From Streptomyces griseoflavus (GTDB lineage Bacteria; Actinomycetota; Actinomycetes; Streptomycetales; Streptomycetaceae): a DNA stretch of 64,000 bases. Positions 38,918 through 49,022 of this stretch are shown one piece after another. Each line of letters opens with the position of its first letter. Position 1 is the stretch's first letter. The notes below the pieces were generated by a model, which saw nothing but the letters and a program-made list of their open reading frames with translations, ran no database searches and was not told the origin of the DNA. The stretch lies in the NCBI RefSeq assembly GCF_014649995.1, contig NZ_BMUC01000008.1, positions 124,001 through 188,000 of the forward strand. The letters are read 5' to 3'. A program made the position numbers and the translations under genes.

Positions 38918-40172
38918 ACCGTCGGCCGCGGGCAGGCGCCCGCCCGCCCCCGCGCGCCTGCCCGTCCGGGACACCGGCACGGTCCCGCCACGGCAGCTCC
39001 GCCGTCACCGTCGTCGGACCGCCCTCCGGCGAGTCCACGACGAACAGGCCGTCCACCGCGCCCAGCCGGTCGGCCAGGCCCCGCATGCCGGAGCCGCCCT
39101 CCAGCCGGGCACCGCCCCGCCCGTCGTCCCACACCTGCAGGAACAGCCGCCCCTCCGACCGCCACGCGTCGACCGCGGCCGACCGGGCCCCGCTGTGCTT
39201 GCTCACGTTCTGCAGCAGCTCCGAGACGGTGAAGTAGGCGATGCCCTCGATGGCGGCCGCCGGACGCTCGTCCAGATCGACCGTCACCTGCACCGGCACC
39301 GTGCAGCGCGAGGCGACCGAGGACAGCGCGGCGTCCAGACCGCGGTCGGTCAGCACCGCCGGATGGATACCGCGGGCCAGGTCCCGCAGCTCCTGCAGGG
39401 CCAGCTTCACCTCGCCGTGCGCCTCGTCGACCATCGACGCCGCCGCGTCGGGGTCCTCCAGCAGCTTCTCCTTGGCCAGACCCAGCCCCATCGCCAGATT
39501 GACCAGCCGGGCCTGCGCCCCGTCGTGCAGATCGCGCTCGATGCGCCGCAGGTCCGCCGCGGCCGTGTCCACCACCACGCCCCGGTCGGACTCCAGCTCC
39601 GCGATGCGCCGCTCCAGCTCGTCGGAGGGCGACAGCAGTCCGCGCACCATCGCCCGGTCCCCGTCGGCCAGGGCCCGCACGACGAACGGCAGCACCGGCC
39701 ACAGCACGAACAGCCCGGTCAGCGTCACGGTGAAGGTCAGCACCCCCCACGGCAGCCGTATCAGCTCGTACAGCACCGTGCGCCAGCCCACCGGGTCCTT
39801 CAGCGCCATCCACAGCCGCGGCCAGAAGCCGCCGGCCCGGCGCGGCAGCCGGCTCGGCTCCTCCACCCGCACCCCGAGCAGCTTCCTGGCCCGGGCCCGC
39901 TCCAGCCGGCCCAGCAGCCGCGCCCCCATCAGCCCGGCGGCCAGCAGCGGCAGCCCGATCACCGTCACGGTCAGCCCGGCACCGGTGAACAGCATGGTCA
40001 CCGTGTAGGTGAAGCCGACCAGCGACACCGGGAGGTTCGTCAGCAGATGGACGATCTCCTTCCAGGTGTGCGCGTCGAAGGCGAAACGGGCCGGCGGCGG
40101 ACGGTCGCCGGGGCCGGCCGGCGCGGCGTGCGCCGTCACGGGCGCACCCGCGGGCGGGAGGGGTTCGGTCAT
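38916..40172 (-). CDS. Sensor histidine kinase (HisKA_3 type), copy 2
   Basis: 418 residues. Same architecture as copy 1: N-terminal sensor domain ([40 protein letters not shown]), then [18 protein letters not shown] with the phosphoacceptor His, N-box [12 protein letters not shown] and G2 [11 protein letters not shown]. The region from the phosphoacceptor helix to the HATPase is nearly identical to copy 1. It begins 169 bases from the divergent nuoA2 gene, so the two share a control region. Confidence 0.93.
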   Translation of the reverse strand: MTEPLPPAGAPVTAHAAPAGPGDRPPPARFAFDAHTWKEIVHLLTNLPVSLVGFTYTVTMLFTGAGLTVTVIGLPLLAAGLMGARLLGRLERARARKLLGVRVEEPSRLPRRAGGFWPRLWMALKDPVGWRTVLYELIRLPWGVLTFTVTLTGLFVLWPVLPFVVRALADGDRAMVRGLLSPSDELERRIAELESDRGVVVDTAAADLRRIERDLHDGAQARLVNLAMGLGLAKEKLLEDPDAAASMVDEAHGEVKLALQELRDLARGIHPAVLTDRGLDAALSSVASRCTVPVQVTVDLDERPAAAIEGIAYFTVSELLQNVSKHSGARSAAVDAWRSEGRLFLQVWDDGRGGARLEGGSGMRGLADRLGAVDGLFVVDSPEGGPTTVTAELPWRDRAGVPDGQARGGGRAPARGRR

Positions 40173-40232
40173 GCGCCCAGCCTGCCGGGAGGAGGGGGGC
40201 CCGCGCCATCAGGCGGACCGCCGGGACGCCCT

Positions 40233-40244
40233 GAGGAAAACCCC
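40233..40244. promoter_or_regulatory. GGGGTTTTCC motif in the kinase/nuo2 intergenic
   Basis: GAGGAAAACCCC (minus strand GGGGTTTTCCTC) lies about 60 bases upstream of kinase copy 2 and about 100 bases upstream of nuoA2. It matches the motif near kinase copy 1. Regulatory role is inferred from recurrence only. Confidence 0.35.
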
Positions 40245-40275
40245 ACCCCGGGTGTCCCGAGTGGTGACGGGCCGC

Positions 40276-40303
40276 TTACCGTGGCTTTATCAGGGCCTAG
40301 ACT
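40276..40303 (+). promoter_or_regulatory. Candidate promoter of the second nuo operon
   Basis: TTACCG (40276-40281), a 16-base spacer and TAGACT (40298-40303) resemble a Streptomyces vegetative promoter about 40 bases before the nuoA start. Identity to consensus is moderate. Confidence 0.4.
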
Positions 40304-40341
40304 CCCGTGCGTACAGATCTCCGAGGCAGTGAGGGGCGGAC

Positions 40342-40734
40342 GTGCGGGAAACGACCGTCGTCGCGGCGGACTACTTCCGGTCCTACTCGGTCGTCGGCCT
40401 GCTCGCCGTCGTCGGCCTGCTGTTCGTCGCCGTGGCCTTCGGGGCGGGCCGCCTGCTCCGGCCGGTGGTCCCCACCCCCGAGAAGCTCATGACGTACGAG
40501 TGCGGGGTCGACCCCGTCGGCGAGGGCTGGGCCCACACCCAGGTCCGTTACTACGTGTACGCCTTCCTCTACGTGATCTTCGCCGTCGACTCGATCTTCC
40601 TCTTCCCCTGGGCCACCGTCTTCGCCGCCGAGGGCTACGGCGCGACGACCCTGGTGGAGATGTTCATCTTCCTCGGCTTCCTCGCCGTGGGCCTGCTGTA
40701 CGCATACAAGAAGGGCGTCCTGACATGGACGTGA
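40342..40734 (+). CDS. nuoA: NADH-quinone oxidoreductase subunit A (second set)
   Basis: 130 residues, three TM helices. Conserved loop: [20 protein letters not shown] with the quinone-site Cys-Gly, then [20 protein letters not shown] and the last helix [18 protein letters not shown]. Complex I membrane subunit next to the quinone channel. GTG start. It overlaps nuoB by ten bases. First gene of a ten-gene operon separate from the main nuo cluster. Confidence 0.95.
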   Translation: MRETTVVAADYFRSYSVVGLLAVVGLLFVAVAFGAGRLLRPVVPTPEKLMTYECGVDPVGEGWAHTQVRYYVYAFLYVIFAVDSIFLFPWATVFAAEGYGATTLVEMFIFLGFLAVGLLYAYKKGVLTWT

Positions 40735-41360
40735 ACCCTGCCGCCGCCGAGAACCCCGCCGCCCCCGGGCCCGTGCCGCTCCCGGAGCCCAAGCGGCTGG
40801 GCGCGCTCGCCCGGCTGGCTCCCGAACCGATGAAGGTCGTCCTCAACTGGGGCCGCCGCTACTCGCTCTGGGTCTTCAACTTCGGCCTGGCCTGCTGCGC
40901 GATCGAGTTCATCGCCGCCTCCATGGCCCGGCACGACTTCATCCGCCTCGGCGTCATCCCCTTCGCGCCGGGACCGCGCCAGGCCGACCTGATGGTCGTC
41001 TCCGGCACGGTCACCGACAAGATGGCGCCCGCGGTGAAGCGCCTGTACGAGCAGATGCCGGAGCCGAAGTACGTCATCTCCTTCGGCGCGTGCAGCAACT
41101 GCGGCGGCCCCTACTGGGACTCCTACTCCGTCACCAAGGGCGTCGACCAGATCATCCCGGTCGACGTGTACGTCCCCGGCTGCCCGCCCCGCCCCGAGGC
41201 ACTGCTCCAGGGCATCCTGAAACTCCAGGAGAAGATCGCCCGGGAGTCGCTGGGGGAGCGGTACGCATCCGGCGGCGGCGCACGGCCCTCCGCGGCGGCC
41301 CTGCAGAGCGGCCTGGTCCGGCCGCCGGCGCCGCCGGCCGGTGAGGGGGAGGGCCGATGA
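40725..41360 (+). CDS. nuoB: NADH-quinone oxidoreductase subunit B (second set)
   Basis: 211 residues. Carries the N2 [4Fe-4S] cluster ligands: LACCAIEF (Cys pair), GACSNCGG and [12 protein letters not shown]. The amphipathic N-terminal Arg-rich region [11 protein letters not shown] is present. A 25-residue Pro/Ala-rich tail extends the usual length. NuoB normally works with NuoD at the quinone site, yet no nuoD is present in this operon, so a partner from the main cluster or an altered function is implied. Confidence 0.95.
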   Translation: MDVNPAAAENPAAPGPVPLPEPKRLGALARLAPEPMKVVLNWGRRYSLWVFNFGLACCAIEFIAASMARHDFIRLGVIPFAPGPRQADLMVVSGTVTDKMAPAVKRLYEQMPEPKYVISFGACSNCGGPYWDSYSVTKGVDQIIPVDVYVPGCPPRPEALLQGILKLQEKIARESLGERYASGGGARPSAAALQSGLVRPPAPPAGEGEGR

Positions 41361-42802
41361 CCGCGGCCGGCTGGCTCCCCGACGACACCGGGGAACTCTT
41401 CGGCGCCGACGCCACGGCGGAGGAGTCGTACGGCGTCCTCACCGTCGACGTCCCGCCCGCCTCCTGGATCACCGCCCTGGAGACCGCCCGCGACCGTCTC
41501 GGCTGCACCTTCTTCGACTGGCTGAGCGCGGTCGACGAACCCGGCACGGGCTTCCGCGTCACGGCGCACGTCGCCGCCCTCGGTCCCGTACGGCGCCTGC
41601 TGCTGCGCACCACGGTGGCGCACGACGCCCCGACGCTGCCCTCCGCCGTCGGCGTCTACGCGGGCGCCGCCTGGCACGAGCGGGAGACCCACGAGATGTT
41701 CGGGGTCGCCTTCACCGGCCACCCGGGCCTGGACCACCTCCTCCTCCCGGACGCCTTCGAGGGCCACCCGCTGCGCAAGGACTTCGTCCTCGCCGCCCGG
41801 GTCGCCAAGGCATGGCCCGGCGCGAAGGAACCCGGCGAGTCCGAGCACGGCGGCCCCAGGCGCCGCCAGATGCTGCCGCCCGGCGTCCCCGACCCCAACG
41901 AATGGGGGCCCCTGAAGGGCCAGCTCCCCCCGGCCCCGTCCCGCCCCGCCCGCGGCACGGCCAGGCCGGCCGCGGGCACGCCCCGCACCCCCGCCGAACG
42001 CCCGCCCCGCCGCACCCGCTCGGCGTCCGAGGGTTCGGCGAGCCAGACCTCCGCGCCGGAGGCGCCGGGCGTGCCGCGTCGTAGTCGTTCGGCGTCCGAG
42101 GGTTCGGCGAGCCAAACGGCTTCCGCCGAGGCAGTCGACCGGCCCTCGACCCCGCCGCGCCGCAGTCGTTCGGCGTCCGAGGGCTCGGCGAGCCAGTCGG
42201 CGCAGGCGAGCCCCGAACAGGCCGCCCCTACGGCCCGACGCGCGCGGAGCGCGAGCGAGGGGTCGGCGTCGCAGCGCTCCGGTGGGGCCGCCGCGGGCGG
42301 CCCCCGCCGGGCGCGCAGCGCGTCCGAGGGGTCCGCGAGCCGGCGCGCCGTTCCGGACGAGGCCCCGCCGACGGGCGACGAGCCCACGCCCACCGGCACC
42401 GGCCGGCCGGACGGACCTCCCCCCGCCGCCCCGCGCAGCCCGGACGCCCCGTGGCACCACGCCCGCCCGGCCTTCACGGAACCGGCAGCGGAGTCCCCTC
42501 CCGAGCCCGGCGCCGAACCGGCCCCCGAGCCCGGCGCCGAACCGGCCCTCAGGGCCGGGGCCGACGAGCCCGGTGCCGACGAGCCGGGGGGCGACGAGCC
42601 CGGGGGCGACGACGCGCCCCGTCCCACCGGACGGGCCCGCGCGACCGAGCAGACCACCGAGTCCGAGACCGGACCCGGGACCCAAGCCGGACCCGAGACG
42701 GAGACCGAGGCCGGACCCGGGACCGAGACCGGACCCGGGACCGAGGCCGGACCCGGGACCGGCACCACCACTCCCGACGACCCCGCAGGAGGCCCGCGGT
42801 GA
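41357..42802 (+). CDS. nuoC: NuoC-type subunit with long disordered repeat-bearing tail
   Basis: 481 residues. Residues 1-165 are a recognisable NuoC (30 kDa) domain: [37 protein letters not shown] and HPLRKDFVL. Residues about 195-481 are a low-complexity tail. From about residue 218 to 331 it holds five units of RR(T/S/A)RSASEGSAS(Q/R) spaced about 23-30 residues apart. Beyond that come acidic Glu/Pro/Gly stretches ([29 protein letters not shown]). Normal NuoC is about 200 residues. The tail occupies the place where nuoD usually lies. ATGA coupling to nuoB, GTGA to nuoH. Confidence 0.88.
   Translation: MTAAGWLPDDTGELFGADATAEESYGVLTVDVPPASWITALETARDRLGCTFFDWLSAVDEPGTGFRVTAHVAALGPVRRLLLRTTVAHDAPTLPSAVGVYAGAAWHERETHEMFGVAFTGHPGLDHLLLPDAFEGHPLRKDFVLAARVAKAWPGAKEPGESEHGGPRRRQMLPPGVPDPNEWGPLKGQLPPAPSRPARGTARPAAGTPRTPAERPPRRTRSASEGSASQTSAPEAPGVPRRSRSASEGSASQTASAEAVDRPSTPPRRSRSASEGSASQSAQASPEQAAPTARRARSASEGSASQRSGGAAAGGPRRARSASEGSASRRAVPDEAPPTGDEPTPTGTGRPDGPPPAAPRSPDAPWHHARPAFTEPAAESPPEPGAEPAPEPGAEPALRAGADEPGADEPGGDEPGGDDAPRPTGRARATEQTTESETGPGTQAGPETETEAGPGTETGPGTEAGPGTGTTTPDDPAGGPR
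42005..42350 (+). repeat. Five dispersed RSASEGSAS repeats in nuoC
   Basis: The 26-base core TCGGCGTCCGAGGGTTCGGC (first 20 bases) starts near 42020, 42089 and 42170 almost unchanged. Two diverged copies lie near 42250 and 42318. They encode RSASEGSAS after an Arg pair. The DNA of the first three is more alike than the linkers between them. Confidence 0.85.
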
Positions 42803-43767
42803 ACGACGTGCTCGACGTCGCCCTGCGACTCCTGGTCGTCTTCGTCGTCTTCCTCACCTTCCCCCTGATCGTGGGTCAGACCGAGCACAAGGTGATGGCC
42901 CACATGCAGGGCCGCCTCGGCCCGATGTACGCCGGCGGATTCCACGGCTGGGCCCAGCTCGTCGCCGACGGGGTGAAGTTCGCGCAGAAGGAGGACGTGG
43001 TCCCGGCCGGCGCGGACCGCCGTATCTTCCAGCTCGCCCCCGCCGTGGCCCTCCTGCCGTACCTCCTCGTGCTGCTCGCCATACCGATCGGCCCGGGCGA
43101 GGGCGCGGTCGGCCAGGTGATCGACGCGGGCGTGTTCTTCGTCCTCGCCGTCATGGGCGTCGGAGTCCTCGGCTCGCTCATGGCCGGCTGGGCCTCCGCC
43201 AACAAGTTCTCCCTCCTCGGCGGCCTGCGCACCGCAGCCCAGCTCCTCTCCTACGAACTGCCGATGCTGCTCACCGCCGCATCGGTGGCGATGGCGGCCG
43301 GCACCGTCTCGCTCGTCGGCATCCTCGACGCCTTCGAGTGGTGGTGGGTGCCCTGGCAGATCACCGGCGCGCTCGTGTTCTTCATCGCCGGCCTCGCCGA
43401 ACTCCAGCGCCCTCCCTTCGACATGCCGGTCGCCGACTCGGAGATCATCTTCGGCGCGTACACCGAGTACACCGGTCTGCGCTTCGCCCTCTTCCTCCTT
43501 GCCGAGTACGCCGGGATCGTCGTGCTGTGCGGCCTGACCACCGTCCTCTTCCTGGGCGGCTGGCACGGCCCCTGGGGCGCCGACGGACTCGGCTGGGTCT
43601 GGACCCTGCTCAAGGCCGCGGTCCTCGCCTTCGTCGTCATCTGGCTCCGCGTCACCTACCCCCGCATGCGCGAGGACCAGCTCCAGAAGTTCTCCTGGAC
43701 CCTCCTCGTCCCCCTGTCCCTCGCCCAGATCGCCCTCACCGGCGTCGTCAAGGTGGTGTTCCTCTGA
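42799..43767 (+). CDS. nuoH: NADH-quinone oxidoreductase subunit H (second set)
   Basis: 322 residues, eight TM helices. Family hallmarks are [49 protein letters not shown], and [20 protein letters not shown] with the quinone-channel acidic residues. GTG start overlaps the nuoC stop. This subunit links the peripheral arm to the proton-pumping antiporters. Confidence 0.96.
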   Translation: MNDVLDVALRLLVVFVVFLTFPLIVGQTEHKVMAHMQGRLGPMYAGGFHGWAQLVADGVKFAQKEDVVPAGADRRIFQLAPAVALLPYLLVLLAIPIGPGEGAVGQVIDAGVFFVLAVMGVGVLGSLMAGWASANKFSLLGGLRTAAQLLSYELPMLLTAASVAMAAGTVSLVGILDAFEWWWVPWQITGALVFFIAGLAELQRPPFDMPVADSEIIFGAYTEYTGLRFALFLLAEYAGIVVLCGLTTVLFLGGWHGPWGADGLGWVWTLLKAAVLAFVVIWLRVTYPRMREDQLQKFSWTLLVPLSLAQIALTGVVKVVFL

Positions 43768-44315
43768 TGGCCCCCATCCCCGGCTCCGGCCTGGCCAAGG
43801 GCCTGGCCGTCACCCTGCGGACGATGACGAGGAAACCCGTCACCGCCCAGTACCCGGACACCCAGCCCGACCTCCCGCCCCGCACCCGCGGAGTGATCGG
43901 CCTGTTCGAGGAGAACTGCACGGTCTGCATGCTGTGCGCCCGCGAGTGCCCGGACTGGTGCATCTACATCGACTCCCACAAGGAGACGGTGCCCCCGGCG
44001 GCCCCCGGCGGCCGCGAACGCAGCCGCAATGTCCTGGACCGCTTCGCCATCGACTTCTCCCTGTGCATGTACTGCGGCATCTGCATCGAGGTCTGTCCCT
44101 TCGACGCCCTGTTCTGGTCCCCGGAGTTCGAGTACGCCGAGACCGACATCCGCGACCTCACCCACGAACGCGACAAGCTCCGCGAGTGGATGTGGACCGT
44201 CCCCGCCCCGCCCGCGCTCGACCCCGGCGCCGAGGAACCCAAGGAAGTGGCCGCCGCCCGCAAGACCGCCGACAGACTCGCCGCCGCCCAGGCCGAACAG
44301 CAGGAGGAGTCGTGA
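43767..44315 (+). CDS. nuoI: NADH-quinone oxidoreductase subunit I (second set)
   Basis: 182 residues, two [4Fe-4S] ferredoxin motifs: [15 protein letters not shown] and [15 protein letters not shown]. These pass electrons to NuoB. In this operon it is the only ferredoxin-like electron-entry subunit, because nuoE, F and G are absent. Charged C-terminal helix of about 30 residues. ATGA overlap with nuoH. Confidence 0.95.
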   Translation: MAPIPGSGLAKGLAVTLRTMTRKPVTAQYPDTQPDLPPRTRGVIGLFEENCTVCMLCARECPDWCIYIDSHKETVPPAAPGGRERSRNVLDRFAIDFSLCMYCGICIEVCPFDALFWSPEFEYAETDIRDLTHERDKLREWMWTVPAPPALDPGAEEPKEVAAARKTADRLAAAQAEQQEES

Positions 44316-44989
44316 CCCTCGCGGCAGCCGCGGCAACGGCCGCGCACGCCACGGCCACCACCGCCGCCGACCCGCAGGGCTTCCTCTCGCCGACCGGCGT
44401 GGAGATCGCCTTCCTCCTCGTCGGCCTGGTCACCCTGGGGGCCGCGGTCGTCACCGTCACCACCCGGCAACTGGTGCACGCCGCCCTGTGGCTGGTGGTC
44501 GCCCTCGGGGGCCTCGCCGTCGAATACCTCCTGCTCACCGCCGAGTTCATCGCGTGGGTGCAGGTCCTCATCTACGTCGGTTCGGTCGTCGTCCTCCTCC
44601 TGTTCGGGCTCATGCTCACCCGGGCCCCCATCGGCCGCTCACCCGACGCCGACTCCGGCAACCGCTGGGTCGCCCTCGGCGTGGCCGTCACCGCCGCGGC
44701 AGCCCTGGTGTGGGTGGTCGTCGACGCCTTCCGGACCACCTGGATCGACCTGGACGGCGCCCCCGCCGGCTCGACCGAGGTGACCGGTGCGAGCCTCTTC
44801 CAGCACTGGGTCCTCCCCTTCGAGGCCCTCTCCGTCCTCCTTCTCGCCGCCCTCGTCGGCGCGATCGTCCTCTCCCGCAAGGCCAAGACCGAGGCCGGGG
44901 CCGATGCCGAGGCCGAACGGGCGGCGGCCACCGCCCCCGGCGCCCCGCGGTCCGGGGCCACCCGGCGCGAGACGGAGGGGACCCGCTGA
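44312..44989 (+). CDS. nuoJ: NADH-quinone oxidoreductase subunit J (second set)
   Basis: 225 residues, five TM helices: [60 protein letters not shown], then two more. The conserved [14 protein letters not shown] motif (pi-bulge helix) is present. An Ala/Glu/Arg-rich cytoplasmic tail follows. GTG start with AGGAGG six bases upstream, overlapping nuoI by four bases. Confidence 0.95.
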   Translation: MTLAAAAATAAHATATTAADPQGFLSPTGVEIAFLLVGLVTLGAAVVTVTTRQLVHAALWLVVALGGLAVEYLLLTAEFIAWVQVLIYVGSVVVLLLFGLMLTRAPIGRSPDADSGNRWVALGVAVTAAAALVWVVVDAFRTTWIDLDGAPAGSTEVTGASLFQHWVLPFEALSVLLLAALVGAIVLSRKAKTEAGADAEAERAAATAPGAPRSGATRRETEGTR

Positions 44990-45396
44990 TGCACCTCGCC
45001 TATCCCGCCGTGCTGTCCGCCCTCCTCTTCTGCACCGGCCTGTACGGCGTCCTCGCCCGCCGCAACGCGATCCTCGTCCTGATGTCGGTCGAGCTGATGC
45101 TCAACGCCGTCAACCTCAACCTCGTCGCCTTCGACGTCTGGCTCAGCCGGGCCGCCGAGGAGACCCTGCACTCCGGACAGGCCCTGGCCCTGTTCACCAT
45201 CGCCATCGCGGCCGCCGAGATCGGCATCGGCCTGGCGATCGTCCTCGCCGTGTACCGCAACCGCGGCACCTCGGACATCGACAAGCTCCGCGACACCGCC
45301 GAGGGCCACGAGCCCGACGGCCCCGAAAGCGACGTGTCCGGCAGCGGCGCCTCCGCTCCCCGCACGGCCACCGAGAAGGCCGAGGCCACCGCGTGA
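44989..45396 (+). CDS. nuoK: NADH-quinone oxidoreductase subunit K (second set)
   Basis: 135 residues. Three TM helices with the conserved [20 protein letters not shown] (membrane Glu), [20 protein letters not shown] (second Glu) and [11 protein letters not shown]. NuoK is usually about 100 residues, and this one has a 30-residue hydrophilic tail. ATGA and GTGA overlaps on both sides. Confidence 0.95.
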   Translation: MHLAYPAVLSALLFCTGLYGVLARRNAILVLMSVELMLNAVNLNLVAFDVWLSRAAEETLHSGQALALFTIAIAAAEIGIGLAIVLAVYRNRGTSDIDKLRDTAEGHEPDGPESDVSGSGASAPRTATEKAEATA

Positions 45397-47387
45397 CCAC
45401 GACCACCCTCGCCGTCCTCGTCCCCCTCCTGCCGTTCCTCGGCGCGATCGCCGGACTGCTCCTGGGCCGCACCGCCCCCGGCTTCGTCCGGCCGCTCGCC
45501 GTCCTGCCGACCCTCGTCTCGCTCGGGCTCGCCGCCGCGGTCGCCGCACGCCAGGGCGGCGACGGCGCGGTGGACGCCGCCACCGAGCTCACCCCGACCG
45601 GCTCGGTCCCCATCGAACTCGCCCTGTACGTCGACGGCTTCGCCGCACTGACCGCCGTCCTGGTCACCGTCGTCGCCACCTGCGTACAGATCTACTCGAC
45701 CGGTTACCTGCGCGACGACCCGCGCTACCCCTCCTACGCCGCCCTCGTCTCGCTGTTCACCTCCGCGATGCTCCTGGTCGTCTACTCCGGCGACCTGATG
45801 GTCCTGCTGGTCGGCTGGGAAGTCATGGGCATCTGCTCCTACTTCCTCGTCGGCCACTACTGGGAGACCCCCGAGGCCCGCGCCGCCTCCCTCAAGGCAT
45901 TCCTGGTCACCAAACTCGGCGACGTCCCCTTCCTCATCGGCCTGTTCGCCCTGGCCACCGACGCCGGGTCGTTCCGCATCACCCGCATCCTCGGCGCCGT
46001 CGCGAACGGCGGCATCGAACAGCCCACGCTGATCGCCCTGCTGCTCCTGGCGGGCGTGGCCGGCAAGTCGGCGCAGTTCCCGCTGCACACCTGGCTCCCC
46101 GACGCGATGGCGGGCCCCACGCCCGTCTCCGCGCTGATCCACGCCGCGACCATGGTCGCCGCCGGTGTCTACTTCGTCGCCCGCCTCCTCCCGCTCTTCG
46201 AGGCGTCCCGGGCCGCGATGACCGTCCTCGCCGTCATGGCCGCCGTGACCATGACCGGCTCGGCGCTCGCCGCCCTCGCCCAGGACGACATCAAACGCGT
46301 CCTCGCCTACTCGACGATCGGCCAGCTCGGCTACATGACCGGCGCCCTCGCCGTCGCCGACCGCGGTGCCGCCGTCTTCCACCTCCTGTCCCACGGCGCC
46401 TTCAAGGCGCTGCTGTTCCTCGCCGCCGGTGTGATCATCCACGCCGCCGGCACCAACTCGCTGGCCGCCATGTCCCGCATGGGCCGCCTGCGCGACCGCG
46501 TCCCGGACGCCTACTGGACGATGACCGTGGCCCTCCTCGCGCTCGCCGCGATCCCGCCGTTCAGCGGCTTCTTCTCCAAGGAGGCCGTCCTCGGCAGTGC
46601 CGAACACGTCGTCACCGGCCACACCGGAGCCGCCCCCGCCGCCGCGGGCTGGATCGTCCTCCTCGCCGGCCTCGTCACGGCCCTGCTCACCGCCGCGTAC
46701 GCGACCCGCCTGTGGCTCCTGGCCTTCCGCGGCGACGGCCCCGACGCCGCCGACCACGGCAGGCAGCCGCTGTCGATGACCGTGGTGCTGTGGGTGCTCG
46801 CCGTGCCGTCCCTCGCGCTCGGCGGCCTCGCCTTCCGCGTACTGCCCGACTGGTTCGACGGCCACGACCTGACCCCGACCCTCACCACCTCCGTCCTCGG
46901 TACGGGCGTGGCGCTGGTCGGCGGCATTGTCACCTACGCCACCTGGCGGCACACCACCGCACACGCCGCCCGTATCCCCCTCGGCGCCGTCGCCGCCCAC
47001 CCCGAGGGCGACCCCGGGCGGGTCGAGGCGGAGGCCATCGCCAGCCACGAACCGGCTTACGGCGACATCGCGTACGCGCCCGACCCGACGGACCCCGGAC
47101 GGCTGCTGCTCGGCCCGCTGCACCGCCCCGCGGCTGCCGGCTTCCACCTGGACGCCCTGTACACGGCGCTCTTCGTCCGCCCGGTCCGGGCCGGCGCGAG
47201 CCTCGTGCGGTTCCTCGACCGCGAGGTCGTCGAGACCTACGTACGCGGCGCGGGCACGCTGCCCCGATGGCTCGGCGCAGCCGTGCGACGGGCCCAGACC
47301 GGCAATCTGCAGACCTATGTGAGCGCGCTGCTCGCCGGCACCGTCGTCCTCACGGTCGCCGTCGTCCTCGCCGCCACGGGAGCGTGA
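45393..47387 (+). CDS. nuoL: NADH-quinone oxidoreductase subunit L (second set)
   Basis: 664 residues. Antiporter core: [90 protein letters not shown]. It carries the long lateral amphipathic helix region (about residues 540-630) and the last TM helix. GTG start overlaps nuoK. Clearly homologous to but distinct from the partial nuoL at 1-1428. Confidence 0.96.
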   Translation: MTTTTLAVLVPLLPFLGAIAGLLLGRTAPGFVRPLAVLPTLVSLGLAAAVAARQGGDGAVDAATELTPTGSVPIELALYVDGFAALTAVLVTVVATCVQIYSTGYLRDDPRYPSYAALVSLFTSAMLLVVYSGDLMVLLVGWEVMGICSYFLVGHYWETPEARAASLKAFLVTKLGDVPFLIGLFALATDAGSFRITRILGAVANGGIEQPTLIALLLLAGVAGKSAQFPLHTWLPDAMAGPTPVSALIHAATMVAAGVYFVARLLPLFEASRAAMTVLAVMAAVTMTGSALAALAQDDIKRVLAYSTIGQLGYMTGALAVADRGAAVFHLLSHGAFKALLFLAAGVIIHAAGTNSLAAMSRMGRLRDRVPDAYWTMTVALLALAAIPPFSGFFSKEAVLGSAEHVVTGHTGAAPAAAGWIVLLAGLVTALLTAAYATRLWLLAFRGDGPDAADHGRQPLSMTVVLWVLAVPSLALGGLAFRVLPDWFDGHDLTPTLTTSVLGTGVALVGGIVTYATWRHTTAHAARIPLGAVAAHPEGDPGRVEAEAIASHEPAYGDIAYAPDPTDPGRLLLGPLHRPAAAGFHLDALYTALFVRPVRAGASLVRFLDREVVETYVRGAGTLPRWLGAAVRRAQTGNLQTYVSALLAGTVVLTVAVVLAATGA

Positions 47388-47393
47388 GCAGGC

Positions 47394-49022
47394 GTGATCG
47401 ATATCAACGAGTCCGTGATGCAGGTCCTTCTGGCGTTCCTCGTCGTCGGACCGCTCCTCGGCGCCGCCGCCGCCCTCCTGCCGGCCCCGCCCGGACTGAA
47501 GGGGAAGTCACCCGAGCAGGCCGTGCTCCGCCACGGCGTCACCGTCACCGGCGCGGTCCTCGCCGCGGCGATCGTCCTCGCGCTCGGCTTCGACCACAGC
47601 CGGCCGGCGACGATGCAGGCCACGACCGACATCAGCTGGATCCCCGCACTCGACGTGCGCATCCACCTCGGCACCGACGGCATCTCCCTCCCCCTTCTGG
47701 TCCTCACCGCGCTGCTGACCTTCCTCAGCGCCCTCCACGCGTACTTCAAACCGCCCGCGGGCCCGTCCCCGAAGGCCTTCGTCGCCCTGCTGCTCGTCCT
47801 CGAGTCCGGCACCCTGGCGACCTTCGCCGTCCTCGACCTGGTCCTGTTCTTCCTCGCCTTCGAGACGGTCCTCATCCCCATGTACTTCCTCATCGCCCGC
47901 TGGGGCGGCGAGGGCAGGGCCGAGGCCGCCTGGAAGTTCATCCTCTACACGCTGCTCGGCTCCGTGGTCATGCTGCTCGGTCTGCTCCTGATCGGAATCG
48001 AGGCGGGCACATTCGACATGGTGGCACTCGCCACTGACAACGGCCGGTCCCTGACCACATCCGTGCAGGTCATCGCCGTACTGGCGATCGGTGCCGGCCT
48101 CGCGGTCAAGACCCCGATGTGGCCGCTGCACAGCTGGCTGCCCGACGCCCACACCGCCGCCCCGACCGTCGGCTCGGTCCTGCTGGCCGGCGTCCTGCTG
48201 AAGATGGGCACCTACGGGTTCGTGCGCATCCTGCTGCCCGCCGCGCCGGACGGCTTCCGCACCTTCGCGCCCTACCTCGCCGCGTTCGCCGTCGTCGGCA
48301 TCGTCTACGGATCCCTCGCCTGCCTGGCCCTCGCCAGACGGGGCGCGAACGGCGACCTCAAACGCCTCATCGCCTACTCCTCCGTCGGCCACATGGGCTT
48401 CGTCCTCCTCGGCATCGCCACCATGACCCCGACCGGCGTCAACGGCGCCCTGTTCGCCAACATCGCCCACGGCCTCATCACCGGCCTGCTGTTCTTCCTG
48501 GTCGGCGCCCTCAAGGACCGCACCGGCAGCACCGACCTCGACACCCTCGCCCGCCCGTCGCCCGACCACCACCCCGCAACGAGCGGCTCCGCCGCGCCGG
48601 AACATTCCGAGACCGGCGCCGCCCTCTACGGCAAGGCACCGCGCCTCGGCGGCCTGCTCGCCTTCGCCGCCGTCGCCTCCCTCGGACTGCCCGGCCTCGC
48701 CGGATTCTGGGGCGAGATGCTCGCCCTGTTCGGCGCCTTCGAACCCGCCGAAGGACTCAGCCGGCCCGCCTTCCTCACCTTCATGGCGATCGGCGCGTTC
48801 GGCACCCTGCTCACGGCCGCGTACCTGCTGATCGTGGTCCGCCGGGTCTGCATGGGCGCCCCGCCCCAGGACGCCCCGCGCCTCACCGACGTGCGCTCCT
48901 ACGAGTTCGCGGCCTGGACCCCGCTCGTCGTCCTCACCGTCGTCGCCGGCCTGTGGCCCAGGGCCCTGCTCGGACTGACCGACCCGGCCGTGCAGCAGCT
49001 CCTCACAGGAGGCACCCGATGA
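47394..49022 (+). CDS. nuoM: NADH-quinone oxidoreductase subunit M (second set)
   Basis: 542 residues. Key stretches: FFLAFETVLIPMYFLIARWG (Glu), KTPMWPLHSWLPDAHTAAPT, DLKRLIAYSSVGHMGFVLLG, and an extra hydrophilic loop near residues 380-405 with HHPATSGSAAPEHSETGA. Starts GTG six bases after nuoL. Overlaps nuoN by four bases. Confidence 0.96.
   Translation: MIDINESVMQVLLAFLVVGPLLGAAAALLPAPPGLKGKSPEQAVLRHGVTVTGAVLAAAIVLALGFDHSRPATMQATTDISWIPALDVRIHLGTDGISLPLLVLTALLTFLSALHAYFKPPAGPSPKAFVALLLVLESGTLATFAVLDLVLFFLAFETVLIPMYFLIARWGGEGRAEAAWKFILYTLLGSVVMLLGLLLIGIEAGTFDMVALATDNGRSLTTSVQVIAVLAIGAGLAVKTPMWPLHSWLPDAHTAAPTVGSVLLAGVLLKMGTYGFVRILLPAAPDGFRTFAPYLAAFAVVGIVYGSLACLALARRGANGDLKRLIAYSSVGHMGFVLLGIATMTPTGVNGALFANIAHGLITGLLFFLVGALKDRTGSTDLDTLARPSPDHHPATSGSAAPEHSETGAALYGKAPRLGGLLAFAAVASLGLPGLAGFWGEMLALFGAFEPAEGLSRPAFLTFMAIGAFGTLLTAAYLLIVVRRVCMGAPPQDAPRLTDVRSYEFAAWTPLVVLTVVAGLWPRALLGLTDPAVQQLLTGGTR

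Noticed and set aside
42005..42350. CRISPR-like array suggested by the spaced nuoC repeats
   Set aside because: Repeats are in-frame coding units in a continuous nuoC frame, diverge progressively and have linkers of variable length.
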